From Gordonia iterans (GTDB lineage Bacteria; Actinomycetota; Actinomycetes; Mycobacteriales; Mycobacteriaceae), in NCBI RefSeq assembly GCF_002993285.1, contig NZ_CP027433.1, forward strand, positions 1,488,001 through 1,552,000: a stretch of 64,000 nucleotides of DNA, in the 5' to 3' direction. Positions 8,201 through 14,803 of this stretch are shown here, in pieces. The notes under the pieces were generated by a model. It saw only the letters and a list, made by a program, of their open reading frames with translations. It did not search any database and had not been told where the DNA came from. A program made the translations under genes and the position numbers. Each line of letters starts with the position of its first letter. Position 1 is the stretch's first letter.

Positions 8201-9984
8201 TCGTCGAGCTCGCCGACGCGGCGGGGGCCGCGCGCGTCCGTGGCTTCACCGGACGCGAGGAACACGCCGAACATGCCGCGGTCGGGGATGGTGCCGCCGG
8301 AGATCACCGCGGTCCGCAGGGTGCCCCGGCGGGCGGTGAGGGTGCCGGCGGCGCGGTCGTAGTCGACGCGGGCGGCCAGCCCGGCGAACTCGTCGGACGG
8401 GTAGCGGCCGGAGATCAGGTCGAGCACCGCGTCGTACACGTCGCGGGTCAGCTCGGCATACGGCGCCGAGCGTCGAACGGTGTCGAACCACTCGTCGACG
8501 TTCACGTCGTCGACCGCCGTCGCGGCGACGGTCTGCTGCGCCAGGATGTCCAGGGGATTCCGGGGGACGGTGAGCTGCTCGATCTCGCCGTCGAGCATGC
8601 GGGAGACGGTCACCGCGCAGCCGATCAGATCGGTGCGATGTTTGGGGAACACGATTCCCCTGCTGATCTCGCCGACCTGATGCCCGGCGCGCCCGATGCG
8701 CTGCAGACCGGACGCGACCGAGGGCGGAGTCTCCACCTGGATCACCAGATCCACCGCGCCCATGTCGATGCCGAGTTCGAGCGAGCTGGTCGCGACGACG
8801 CACCGCAGCCGGCCCGACTTGAGCGAATCCTCGATCTCGGCGCGTTGCTCCTTGCTGACCGAGCCGTGGTGGGCGCGTGCCAGGACCGCGGGTGCACCGC
8901 CGGTCACCACCGCGCCGTTGATGGTCGCGGGCATGCCGCCGGGCACCGCGGGATTGGCGGCGAGCGGGTCGAAGCCGTCGTCCGGTGTGAGGCCGGCGCG
9001 CTCCGCCGAGATCTCGTTCAGCCGCGCGGTCAGGCGCTCGGCCAGACGGCGCGAGTTGGCGAACACGATGGTCGAGCGGTTCCGTTCGATCGCGTCGACG
9101 ATCGCCGACTCGACGAACGGCCACAGCGAGCCCGCGGTCGGGGAGAAGGCGTCGTCGAGCTCTTCCGACTCGGCGGAGCTCAGGACAGGCCCTTCGGCGG
9201 AGCTCAGGACAGGCCCTTCGGCGGAGCTCAGGACAGGCAGGTCCGTCATGTCCTCGACCGGCACCTGCACGCTCAGATCGAAGGTCTTGACCGCCGGGGG
9301 ACGCACGACGGTGCACGGGGCCGCACCGCTCAAGAACCGCGCCACCGTCTCCGGCGGACGGACCGTGGCCGAGAGCCCGATGCGCTGGGCCGGAGCCGGC
9401 AGCAGGGCGTCGAGACGTTCGAGGGAGAGCGCGAGGTGGCTGCCGCGTTTGGTGGGCGCGAGCGCGTGGATCTCGTCGACGATCACCGTCTCCACGGTGC
9501 TCAGCGTCTTCCGCGCCGCGGACGTCAGCATCAGGTACAGCGATTCGGGCGTGGTGATCAGGATGTCCGGCGGGCGGCTGATCAGTGCGCGTCGTGCCGC
9601 CGCCGGGGTGTCGCCGGAACGCACGCCGACGGTGACCTCGGGAGCCGGGAGGCCCAGAGCCTGCGCGGCGTGCCCGATGCCGACCAGCGGCGCGGAGAGA
9701 TTCCGCTCCACGTCGACCGCGAGCGCCTTCAAGGGCGAGACGTACAGCACGCGCACACCGGGACCCGGCCGCGGTTCCGCGATCATCCGGTCGATCGCCC
9801 AGAGGAAGGCGGCGAGCGTCTTGCCGGACCCGGTCGGCGCGATCACCAGCGTGTGATCGCCGGCCGCGATCGACTTCCACGCCCCGCGCTGCGCCGCCGT
9901 CGGTTCGCCGAACGCGCCGGTGAACCAGCGGCGGGTGGCCGGACCGAAGTCCGTCCCGATGCTTGTGCCCGCCATGAGGACCAT
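5212..9984 (-). CDS. lhr: ATP-dependent helicase Lhr (large helicase-related)
   Basis: A 1590-residue superfamily-2 DNA translocase/helicase of actinobacterial DNA repair. Walker A APTGSGKT is near residue 50, the DEIH box near 170, the helicase C-terminal core follows (VVATSSLELGIDMG, RIGRAGHQ), then the winged-helix and long Lhr C-terminal domains. Length matches mycobacterial Lhr plus insertions. Two dispersed repeats are embedded in frame: three 24-bp units at 9170-9239 (giving PVLSSAEG repeats around residues 249-272) and a palindromic repeat at 6484-6540 (around residues 1148-1166). Both lie between conserved blocks, probably in surface loops. ATG at 9984 is used; ATG at 9975 is also possible. 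Probably co-transcribed with nei2. Confidence 0.93.
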   Translation of the reverse strand: MVLMAGTSIGTDFGPATRRWFTGAFGEPTAAQRGAWKSIAAGDHTLVIAPTGSGKTLAAFLWAIDRMIAEPRPGPGVRVLYVSPLKALAVDVERNLSAPLVGIGHAAQALGLPAPEVTVGVRSGDTPAAARRALISRPPDILITTPESLYLMLTSAARKTLSTVETVIVDEIHALAPTKRGSHLALSLERLDALLPAPAQRIGLSATVRPPETVARFLSGAAPCTVVRPPAVKTFDLSVQVPVEDMTDLPVLSSAEGPVLSSAEGPVLSSAESEELDDAFSPTAGSLWPFVESAIVDAIERNRSTIVFANSRRLAERLTARLNEISAERAGLTPDDGFDPLAANPAVPGGMPATINGAVVTGGAPAVLARAHHGSVSKEQRAEIEDSLKSGRLRCVVATSSLELGIDMGAVDLVIQVETPPSVASGLQRIGRAGHQVGEISRGIVFPKHRTDLIGCAVTVSRMLDGEIEQLTVPRNPLDILAQQTVAATAVDDVNVDEWFDTVRRSAPYAELTRDVYDAVLDLISGRYPSDEFAGLAARVDYDRAAGTLTARRGTLRTAVISGGTIPDRGMFGVFLASGEATDARGPRRVGELDEQMVYESRVGDVFALGTSSWRIVEITHDRVLVIPAPGQPGRLPFWIGDAIGRPAELGAAMGAFVGAAGDPEKFGALADRIGLSENARGNLAALLDDQRAATGTLPTDRTLVVERFRDELGDWRLILHSPYGLRVHAPWASAIATRLHERLGLDGVATAADDGIIVRLPDTDDTPPGAEVFDVDPDEIGDIALRALADSSLFAARFRECAARALLLPRRDPGKRAPLWQQRQRAAELLAVASRYPDFPIILETARECLEDVYDLPALIDVLTRIKRRRIRLVETETPSPSPFAAAMLLGYAGSFMYDDDAPLAERRATALALDTSLLAQLLGRVDLRELLDPVVIADTVARLQRTAPERRARDGQDVADLLRWLGPLTRDQIADRYRGEAALDEVLAELTGLGRLVTVVMLGRERLAAIDDVALLRDGLGVPAPLGVPAAYLEAPADPVGDLIHRYARTHGPFTATDAAADLGLGVAVVREVLARLAGRRTVIEGQFVSDDDPPTGERSQWCHTDVLGQLRRGSLAAGRADVEPVDHAAYARFLLDWQHVGGPTPLGGRVAGTNEVSAGVSRPTRDPRLRGVHGLMSVIEQLAGQPIPASAWEALVLPARIADYRPAMLDELLAGGEVIWSGHGRIAGADGWIAFHPADSAPLTLRPADPLEATGLHEAMLAELSGGALRYPQLTAGLGDDEESRRTALWDLVWAGLVSNDSFSPVRALLTPGRSKSGSSTPSHRVRGGGRAPRLRTARLSSRYLAGADLPTGGVGGSGSAPPLVGGRWALLERVDLDPTTAAAATCEVLLDRYGVVTKGAVVGEEVPGGFSRIYKALSVFEDSGQVRRGYFVDGLGGAQFAAGHTVDTLREAAVIPREEHLTALVLAATDPANPYGAALSWPNRDDDGHRPGRKPGALLVLVDGHATLFVERGGKRVLTFTDESDRLESAAGALAEAVRRGRVPRIHVDLVDGDPVQRTELGAVLAAQGFAATPRGLRMNYDPRHA
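6484..6540. repeat. Dispersed imperfect-palindrome repeat, copy 2 (inside lhr)
   Basis: GGTTGGTCTCGATACGC, then CGGCAC...GTGCCGG, then CTACTCGACCACCAAG; close kin of the elements at 434-486 and 11934-11981. Here it is translated in frame as part of the Lhr C-terminal half. Confidence 0.7.
9170..9239. repeat. Three 24-bp tandem units inserted in frame in lhr
   Basis: The unit TTCGGCGGAGCTCAGGACAG plus GCCC is repeated three times (first copy slightly diverged at its left edge). Each unit is eight codons, so lhr stays open. The unit is the same family as arrays in prpR (23035-23106) and beside accA3 (41562-41650). Confidence 0.85.
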
Positions 9985-10039
9985 TGAACCCCAGCCCTAC
10001 GACAGAAGCTCTTCGACGGCGTCCGGGGGAGGTCGTCCG

Positions 10040-10165
10040 GGGGAGTAGAGTGATCCGGGCCCGACGCGGGGAATCCGGTGAGACTCCGGAACGGTCGCGC
10101 CACTGTGAGGTTCCGCCGCCAGGCGGGGCCGAGTCAGAACACCGCATCGGGCGATTCGGTATTCA
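10040..10165 (+). promoter_or_regulatory. Cobalamin riboswitch upstream of cbtBA
   Basis: The conserved core is plain: GGGAATCCGGTGAGACTCCG from 10069, then CGCGCCACTGTGA (from 10097), a GC-rich hairpin, and GAGTCAGAAC-ACCGC from 10131. This order (GGTG-GA-CC, GCCACTG, AGTCAG) is diagnostic of the cobalamin riboswitch family. It ends about 40 nt before the cbtB ATG, as expected for translational control by occlusion of the start region. B12 would shut off the downstream cobalt-transport genes. Outer stem limits are estimated by eye. Confidence 0.9.
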
Positions 10166-10204
10166 ACGACGACGGGACGCACGATCCCGGAAGCAGGTTC
10201 CCTC

Positions 10205-10441
10205 ATGACCGCATCCGCGCATTCGGCCGGCGCCGGCGCACAGCGCCCCCGCACCCTGGCCGTACCTCATCTCGAGACCGCCTCCACGGCGCTCTTCCTG
10301 ACCGCGACCGTGCTGGTCGCGGCCCTCGCGTACTACTTCCTCGGGTACGACCAGGGTGCGGTCTCGCTCTTCGGCGAGGACACCCACGTCCACGAGTTCA
10401 TCCACGACTCGCGGCACTTCCTCGGCTTCCCCTGCCACTGA
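10205..10441 (+). CDS. cbtB: CbtB family cobalt transporter subunit
   Basis: A 78-residue protein with a single membrane segment (about residues 28-47, TALFLTATVLVAALAYYFLG) and the characteristic C-terminal metal-binding tail HVHEFIHDSRHFLGFPCH. CbtB is the small partner of CbtA in B12-regulated cobalt uptake systems. It follows a cobalamin riboswitch and precedes cbtA by 28 bp, so the context supports the call strongly. ATG at 10205 is the only reasonable start. Confidence 0.92.
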   Translation: MTASAHSAGAGAQRPRTLAVPHLETASTALFLTATVLVAALAYYFLGYDQGAVSLFGEDTHVHEFIHDSRHFLGFPCH

Positions 10442-10469
10442 GCCGACCGGACACGAGGAACAAGAGAAC

Positions 10470-11303
10470 ATGGAACGCAAGTTTGTCGGCGCCGGTCTGC
10501 TGTCCGGACTGATCGCCGGAATCGTCGCCTTCGTCTACGCCCGGATCTTCGTCGAGCCGCAGGTCGCCAAGGCGATCGACTACGAGGAGTACCGCGAGCA
10601 CGCCGAGGAGGACATGCACGCCGCAATGGGCCACGCCCACGAGCACGGCGGGCACGAGCACGGCGAGCTGTTCAGCCGCTCGGTGCAGGAGAACATCGGC
10701 GCGGGCACCGGCACCGTGGTCTTCGCCCTGTGCATCGGCGCCTTCTTCGCCGTCGCCTTCACCCTGCTGTGGGCCTACGTCGGACGTCGTTTCGCCGGCG
10801 CCGACCCCCGATCGGTGGCCGGACTGCTCGGCGTGATCGGCTTCGTCGCCGTGATCGGCGTGCCGTTCTTCGTCTACCCGCCGAACCCGCCCGCCGTCGG
10901 CGAGGAAGACACCATCGGGTCGCGGTCGGCGTCGTACCTGACCCTGACGATCGTCTCGCTGGTGGTCGCGGCGCTCGCGATCTGGATCGCGCTGGCGCTC
11001 TGGGACAGGCTCGGCGGACTGGTGTCGGGCGTCGTGGCCTCCGTCGGCTACCTGGTGGTCATGACGGTCACCGCCGCCCTGCTGCCGAGCTTCCAGGAGG
11101 TGCCCGGGCCGGTGGAGCACGACGGCGTGATCTACGGCGCCGGCTTCCCGGGGCAGGTGGTCGCCGACTTCCGCGTCTACGCGATCGCGAACCAGGTGAT
11201 CCTGTGGACCGTGCTGGTGACCGCCTTCTGTCTGATCCTGGGCGTGATGATGAAGCGCGACGCGGACACCGCAGAGCGCCGGAGCGACGCGGCGGCCGTC
11301 TGA
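10470..11303 (+). CDS. cbtA: CbtA family cobalt transporter
   Basis: An integral membrane protein of 277 residues with five or so hydrophobic spans (LLSGLIAGIVAFVYA, TVVFALCIGAFFAVAFTLLW, VAGLLGVIGFVAVIGVPFFV, LTLTIVSLVVAALAIWIAL and a C-terminal ILWTVLVTAFCLILGVMM). A histidine-rich loop at residues 50-64 (HAAMGHAHEHGGHEH) follows the first span and probably binds Co2+ or Ni2+. CbtA/CbtB are predicted cobalt transporters recognised by their B12 riboswitches; energy coupling is not established. Start ATG at 10470 has a GAGGAACAAGAGA purine tract upstream. Operon with cbtB and the next two genes. Confidence 0.92.
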   Translation: MERKFVGAGLLSGLIAGIVAFVYARIFVEPQVAKAIDYEEYREHAEEDMHAAMGHAHEHGGHEHGELFSRSVQENIGAGTGTVVFALCIGAFFAVAFTLLWAYVGRRFAGADPRSVAGLLGVIGFVAVIGVPFFVYPPNPPAVGEEDTIGSRSASYLTLTIVSLVVAALAIWIALALWDRLGGLVSGVVASVGYLVVMTVTAALLPSFQEVPGPVEHDGVIYGAGFPGQVVADFRVYAIANQVILWTVLVTAFCLILGVMMKRDADTAERRSDAAAV

Positions 11304-11304
11304 C

Positions 11305-11820
11305 GTGTTCCTGATCGTCGCCGGGCGCACCGCCCCCAACCGGGCGGTGTGCTTCGGCGGGGAGCTTCGACCGCTCGACGCACGCGGCATCGCGGACGTG
11401 GCGGCGCTGCGCACCGCGGTGCCCTCGGAGGGGGCCGGTGTTCGCGCCGGTCCGGAAGCGTCCGTGCGGCAGACCGCCGGGGTGCTGGGGCCGTCGTTCG
11501 ACGTCGACCCGGCACTGGCGACGCTGGACGTCGGGGCGTGGCGCGGACTGCGGCCGGACGAGATCCGGGGCCCAGACCTCGGACTCTGGTTCGCCGACCC
11601 CGACGCGACGCCGCACGGCGGGGAGTCGATCCGCGCCTTCGTGTCCCGGATCCGGCGCCACGTCGGTGCGATCGGCGCTGACGGCCGCGTCTCCGGCGAC
11701 GTGGGCCTCGTCGTGGCCAAACCGGTCGCGCAGGCGTTGCTGTGCGACGGTCCGGACCGATTCTTCCGTGCGGACGTCCGCCCGGGCTCGATGGTCGGCT
11801 CCGAGAACTGGAGGAACTGA
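11305..11820 (+). CDS. Histidine-phosphatase-fold protein lacking the catalytic histidines
   Basis: A 171-residue protein that aligns by eye with the histidine phosphatase (phosphoglycerate mutase-like) superfamily: RPLDARGIADVAAL corresponds to the RPLTERG segment, EASVRQTA to the SxLxRxxQTA segment, LDVGAWRGL to LxFGxWEGL and HGGES to PGGES. The defining RHG motif is replaced by AGR (residues 6-8), and the second catalytic histidine (normally VTHG) is replaced in VVAKP (residues 136-140), so phosphatase chemistry is very unlikely. GTG at 11305 begins one base after the cbtA stop. Its place in the B12 operon suggests a regulatory or binding role in cobalt/cobamide handling (inference). Confidence 0.75.
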   Translation: MFLIVAGRTAPNRAVCFGGELRPLDARGIADVAALRTAVPSEGAGVRAGPEASVRQTAGVLGPSFDVDPALATLDVGAWRGLRPDEIRGPDLGLWFADPDATPHGGESIRAFVSRIRRHVGAIGADGRVSGDVGLVVAKPVAQALLCDGPDRFFRADVRPGSMVGSENWRN

Positions 11821-11927
11821 TGAACCCCCTCGTACCCGCCTGGTCCGACGTCGCGATGGCGGCGGTCCCGCTGCTGCTTCTCGTGGTGGTCGCGGCGGTC
11901 GTGTTTCTGGTGCTCCGCCGGCGGTGA
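11820..11927 (+). CDS. Small single-pass membrane peptide (35 aa)
   Basis: MNPLVPAWSDVAMAAVPLLL continues through a strongly hydrophobic helix and ends in a positive RRR anchor. ATG overlaps the preceding stop (ATGA), and GGAGGAACTG is an excellent ribosome-binding site 5-6 nt upstream. Coupling to the cbtBA cassette suggests a small accessory subunit of the transporter, but no family is recognised. Confidence 0.65.
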   Translation: MNPLVPAWSDVAMAAVPLLLLVVVAAVVFLVLRRR

Positions 11928-11933
11928 GCTTTC

Positions 11934-11981
11934 GGTCTCGAGACGCGGACTCGATCCGTTCGCCCGCTACTCGACCACCAA
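11934..11981. repeat. Dispersed imperfect-palindrome repeat, copy 3
   Basis: GGTCTCGAGACGCGGACTCG ... CGCCCGCTACTCGACCACCA, same family as 434-486 and 6484-6540. It separates the convergent ends of the cbt operon and the serine hydrolase gene and may serve as a bidirectional terminator. Confidence 0.6.
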
Positions 11982-11994
11982 CGGTGCTCGGCGG

Positions 11995-13290
11995 TCAGCG
12001 GCGCGGGATCTCTCGGTTGATCGTGTCGAGCAGGACGTTGTAGCGCCGCCCCTCGGGGTGCGTCGTGGGTTTGCCGGTGGAGACGACGGCAGCGGCGAGG
12101 CGGCGTTCCGGGTCGGCCCACATCGCGATCTGGCTGAGTCCGGTATGCCCGAACGCTGCGGGGGCGTCCCGCCCGAACGGGCCGAAACGCGACGAGCCGA
12201 GCATGTAACCGGTGCCCCACCGCAGCGGCATGCCGCCGGTGGCCACGTCGGGCCGGAGCCGGCGACGCTGCCGGGTGGCTGCCCGCAGGGTGGACGGCCA
12301 GAGCACGCGGCAGCCGTCGAGTTCGCCGCCGCGGCGCAACAACTCGGCGAACCGAGACAGTTCGTTCGCGGTGGAGACCGTGTTCGACGACGGCACCACG
12401 CTCGTCAGGAATCCCGGCGCGTTGGCGCGCTCGATGGTCTTCGCGAGGGTGCCGCCGACCACCTTGGTGAACGCCGCATCCATCGCGCCGCCCGCCGGCG
12501 GGCCGGTCACGTAGCTGAGAGCGACGCGGTCGACGTCGTCGGGAACGACCCCGAAGTTGGTCCACGAGAAGCCGAGCGGATCCAGGATCTCCGCTGCCAG
12601 GACGTCCCGGATGCTGCGCCCGGTGGCTGCGGCGACGATCTCGCGGATCAGCGGTCCCCAGGTGAGGGCATGGTAGAAATGCATCGTTCCGGGCGGATAG
12701 ATCGGGCGCAGTCCGGCGAGTAGTTCTCGCGCGTAGGCGCTGTCTTCGCTGCGGCTCAGATCCGGACGTGGGCCGGTCGGGATCGGCACCCCGGCGCGAT
12801 GGGTGAGGACGTGGTCGATCGTCGTGCGCCTCTTGCCGTGTGCCCCGTAGCCGGGTAGCAGATCGTCGACGAGATCATCGGGTCGAAGGTCGCCGCGCTC
12901 GATCAGCAGGTGCACCACCGTCGACGCCATCGCCTTCGCGGTGGAGAACACGCACACCGGGGTGGTCGTGCGCAGCGGCACTCGTTCGGCGTCGCCGGCG
13001 CCCGTTTCCCGTCGCAGGACCTCGTCGGGGCCGTTGCCGCGGGCGTGGCCGATGGCCCGGTCCAGGATCACCTCGCCGTCGACGCGCACGCACACGCTGA
13101 TCCCGGGCTGGGTTCCGGCCGCATACCAGGTCTGCGCCGCTTCCCAGATGCGCCGGGGTGCTTGCGGATTCTCCGCGAACGGCGCCTCCTCGCCGAGGTC
13201 GGTGAGCTCGTCGAGCCGTTCGCGGGCCAGGCTGTCGGGCGCGTGGATACGCCCGGGCCAGGGTTGTGCTGTCGCCGTCACGGTGTTCAC
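11995..13290 (-). CDS. Serine hydrolase of the beta-lactamase / class C esterase family
   Basis: A 431-residue beta-lactamase-fold hydrolase. The nucleophile motif SxxK is seen as S116-T-A-K119 (VCVFSTAKAMAS), the second-motif Tyr is in FYHALTWG, and the C-terminal HTG-like motif is FGHTGLS. No signal peptide is evident, so it is probably a cytoplasmic esterase like mycobacterial LipE/LipD-type proteins rather than an antibiotic-resistance enzyme. GTG at 13290 is preferred; GTG at 13281 is an alternative. The open frame upstream is antisense to the acyl-CoA dehydrogenase. The gene diverges from that dehydrogenase across a KstR box, which links it to sterol or lipid catabolism (inference). Confidence 0.85.
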   Translation of the reverse strand: MNTVTATAQPWPGRIHAPDSLARERLDELTDLGEEAPFAENPQAPRRIWEAAQTWYAAGTQPGISVCVRVDGEVILDRAIGHARGNGPDEVLRRETGAGDAERVPLRTTTPVCVFSTAKAMASTVVHLLIERGDLRPDDLVDDLLPGYGAHGKRRTTIDHVLTHRAGVPIPTGPRPDLSRSEDSAYARELLAGLRPIYPPGTMHFYHALTWGPLIREIVAAATGRSIRDVLAAEILDPLGFSWTNFGVVPDDVDRVALSYVTGPPAGGAMDAAFTKVVGGTLAKTIERANAPGFLTSVVPSSNTVSTANELSRFAELLRRGGELDGCRVLWPSTLRAATRQRRRLRPDVATGGMPLRWGTGYMLGSSRFGPFGRDAPAAFGHTGLSQIAMWADPERRLAAAVVSTGKPTTHPEGRRYNVLLDTINREIPRR

Positions 13291-13310
13291 GCTACTGTCA
13301 GCAGTGAAAC

Positions 13311-13324
13311 TGAAACGTGTTCTA
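13311..13324. promoter_or_regulatory. KstR operator (cholesterol-catabolism repressor box)
   Basis: TGAAACGTGTTCTA matches the published KstR consensus TnnAACnnGTTnnA at every fixed position. It lies in the 84-bp spacer between the divergent serine hydrolase and acyl-CoA dehydrogenase genes, 20 bp from one start and 50 bp from the other. KstR is a TetR-family repressor released by a sterol-CoA intermediate. Its gene is not in this window. Confidence 0.75.
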
Positions 13325-13374
13325 GTCCCGGCGTCGGGCGGAACGACATCGATTCTCACGGCGGGAGGCCGGCC

Positions 13375-14622
13375 TTGTTCGAGTGGTCCGAAGAAGACCT
13401 GATGGTGCGCGATGCGGTGCGCGGATTCATCGACAAAGAAGTGCGTCCGCACATCGACGAGCTCGAATCCGGGCAGTTGCCGCCGTACGACATCACCCGG
13501 AAGATGCTCGCGGCGTTCGGCATGGACTCGATGGCCGCGGAGAACCTGGAGCGGGAACTGGCTGCCGAGGAGGCCGGCGGGAACGGCGCGGACGCGAGCG
13601 CCGGTGAAGCCAAGCGAGGAACGTCGCAGTCGCTCGCCAATCCCATGTTCATGATCCTGAACATGGAGATGGCCGGCGTGAGCCTCGGCCTGATCGGGTC
13701 GATGGGCGTCTCGATGGGCCTGACCGTGTCGACCATTCGCAGCCGCGGCACGCTCGCGCAGAAGCGCCGCTGGCTGCCGGGGCTCGTCACCATGGAGAAG
13801 GTCGGCGCGTGGGCGATCACCGAGCCCGACAGCGGCTCGGATGCGCTGGGCGGCATGAAGACCACGGTGCGGCGCGACGGCGACGACTACATCCTGCGCG
13901 GCAACAAGACGTTCATCACCAACGGCCCTTACGCGGACACCATCGTGGTGTTCGCCAAGCTCGACGAGGGTGACGGCACGCCGATGCGCGAGCGCAAAGT
14001 GCTCACCTTCGTCCTGGACTCCGGGATGGAGGGCCTGACCCAGGGGGCGCCCTTCAAGAAGATGGGCATGATGAGCTCGCCTACCGGCGAGCTGTTCTTC
14101 GACGACGTCCGGCTGTCGCGGGATCGCCTGCTCGGCGAGACCGAGGACACCGGCTCGGACTCCCGGGGCGGGGACGGCGCCAAGGCCGGCTTCACCGCCG
14201 AGCGCATCGGGATCGCGGCGCTGAGCCTGGGCATCATCAACGAGTGCCTGCGCCTGTGCGTCGACTATGCCAAGAGCCGCACCCTGTGGGGCACCGAGAT
14301 CGCCAAGTTCCAGCTGATCCAGCTCAAGCTCGCCGAGATGGAGGTGGCCCGGATGAACGTGGAGAACATGCTGTTCGCCGCCATCGACGCGTCCCGGGCC
14401 GGCAAGCCGCCGAGCCTCGCGCGCGCCTCGGCGATGAAGCTGTACTCTTCGCGTGCGGCCACGGAGGTGGCGATGGAAGCGGTGCAGCTGTTCGGCGGGA
14501 ACGGCTACATGGCCGAGTACCGCGTCGAGCAGCTCGCCCGGGACGCGAAGTCGCTGATGATCTATGCGGGCTCCAACGAGATCCAGGTGACCCACGTGGC
14601 GAAGGGGTTGCTCCGGGACTGA
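13375..14622 (+). CDS. Acyl-CoA dehydrogenase
   Basis: FAD enzyme that introduces the alpha-beta double bond of acyl-CoAs in beta-oxidation. The 415-residue protein shows the family signatures GAWAITEPDSGSDALGGMKT (FAD and substrate contact) and QLFGGNGYMAEY...RDAKSLMIYAGSNEIQ near the C-terminus, including the usual catalytic-base neighbourhood. TTG at 13375 is chosen as start because GGGAGG sits 6 nt upstream and translation from there gives the normal N-terminus LFEWSEEDLMVRDAVR. A 14-residue acidic/Ala-rich insertion (EEAGGNGADASAGEAKRG region, residues about 63-80) is slightly unusual. It is next to a KstR box, so a sterol side-chain or related substrate is plausible (inference). Confidence 0.9.
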   Translation: MFEWSEEDLMVRDAVRGFIDKEVRPHIDELESGQLPPYDITRKMLAAFGMDSMAAENLERELAAEEAGGNGADASAGEAKRGTSQSLANPMFMILNMEMAGVSLGLIGSMGVSMGLTVSTIRSRGTLAQKRRWLPGLVTMEKVGAWAITEPDSGSDALGGMKTTVRRDGDDYILRGNKTFITNGPYADTIVVFAKLDEGDGTPMRERKVLTFVLDSGMEGLTQGAPFKKMGMMSSPTGELFFDDVRLSRDRLLGETEDTGSDSRGGDGAKAGFTAERIGIAALSLGIINECLRLCVDYAKSRTLWGTEIAKFQLIQLKLAEMEVARMNVENMLFAAIDASRAGKPPSLARASAMKLYSSRAATEVAMEAVQLFGGNGYMAEYRVEQLARDAKSLMIYAGSNEIQVTHVAKGLLRD

Positions 14623-14682
14623 CGCGCACCGCCGTCGTTCCGAGCATCGTGCCGGTTCCCGCGTGTGGCTCCGGCTCGCGAT

Positions 14683-14724
14683 TGTGGATCCTGCTCCCGC
14701 GGACGCCCGGGGGTACGCGGGAGC
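14683..14724. repeat. 42-bp direct repeat, left copy, with hairpin
   Basis: Identical over 42 bp to 15954-15995. It contains the stem GCTCCCGCG ... CGCGGGAGC with a CCCGGG-bearing loop. The flanks continue the similarity (CTCGGGATCAGGAACGACAC to the right), so the whole 14655-14775 stretch is a fold-back of short CCCGAGTGT / ACACTCGGG motifs. It sits between the acyl-CoA dehydrogenase end and the AbiEi-like gene end and could also terminate both transcripts. Confidence 0.85.
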
Positions 14725-14803
14725 AGGATCGACTCTCGGGATCAGGAACGACACTCGGGAACCGGGACGCGTCTCGCCGCAGGGGGTGCACGTACCCGGA
14801 GGA

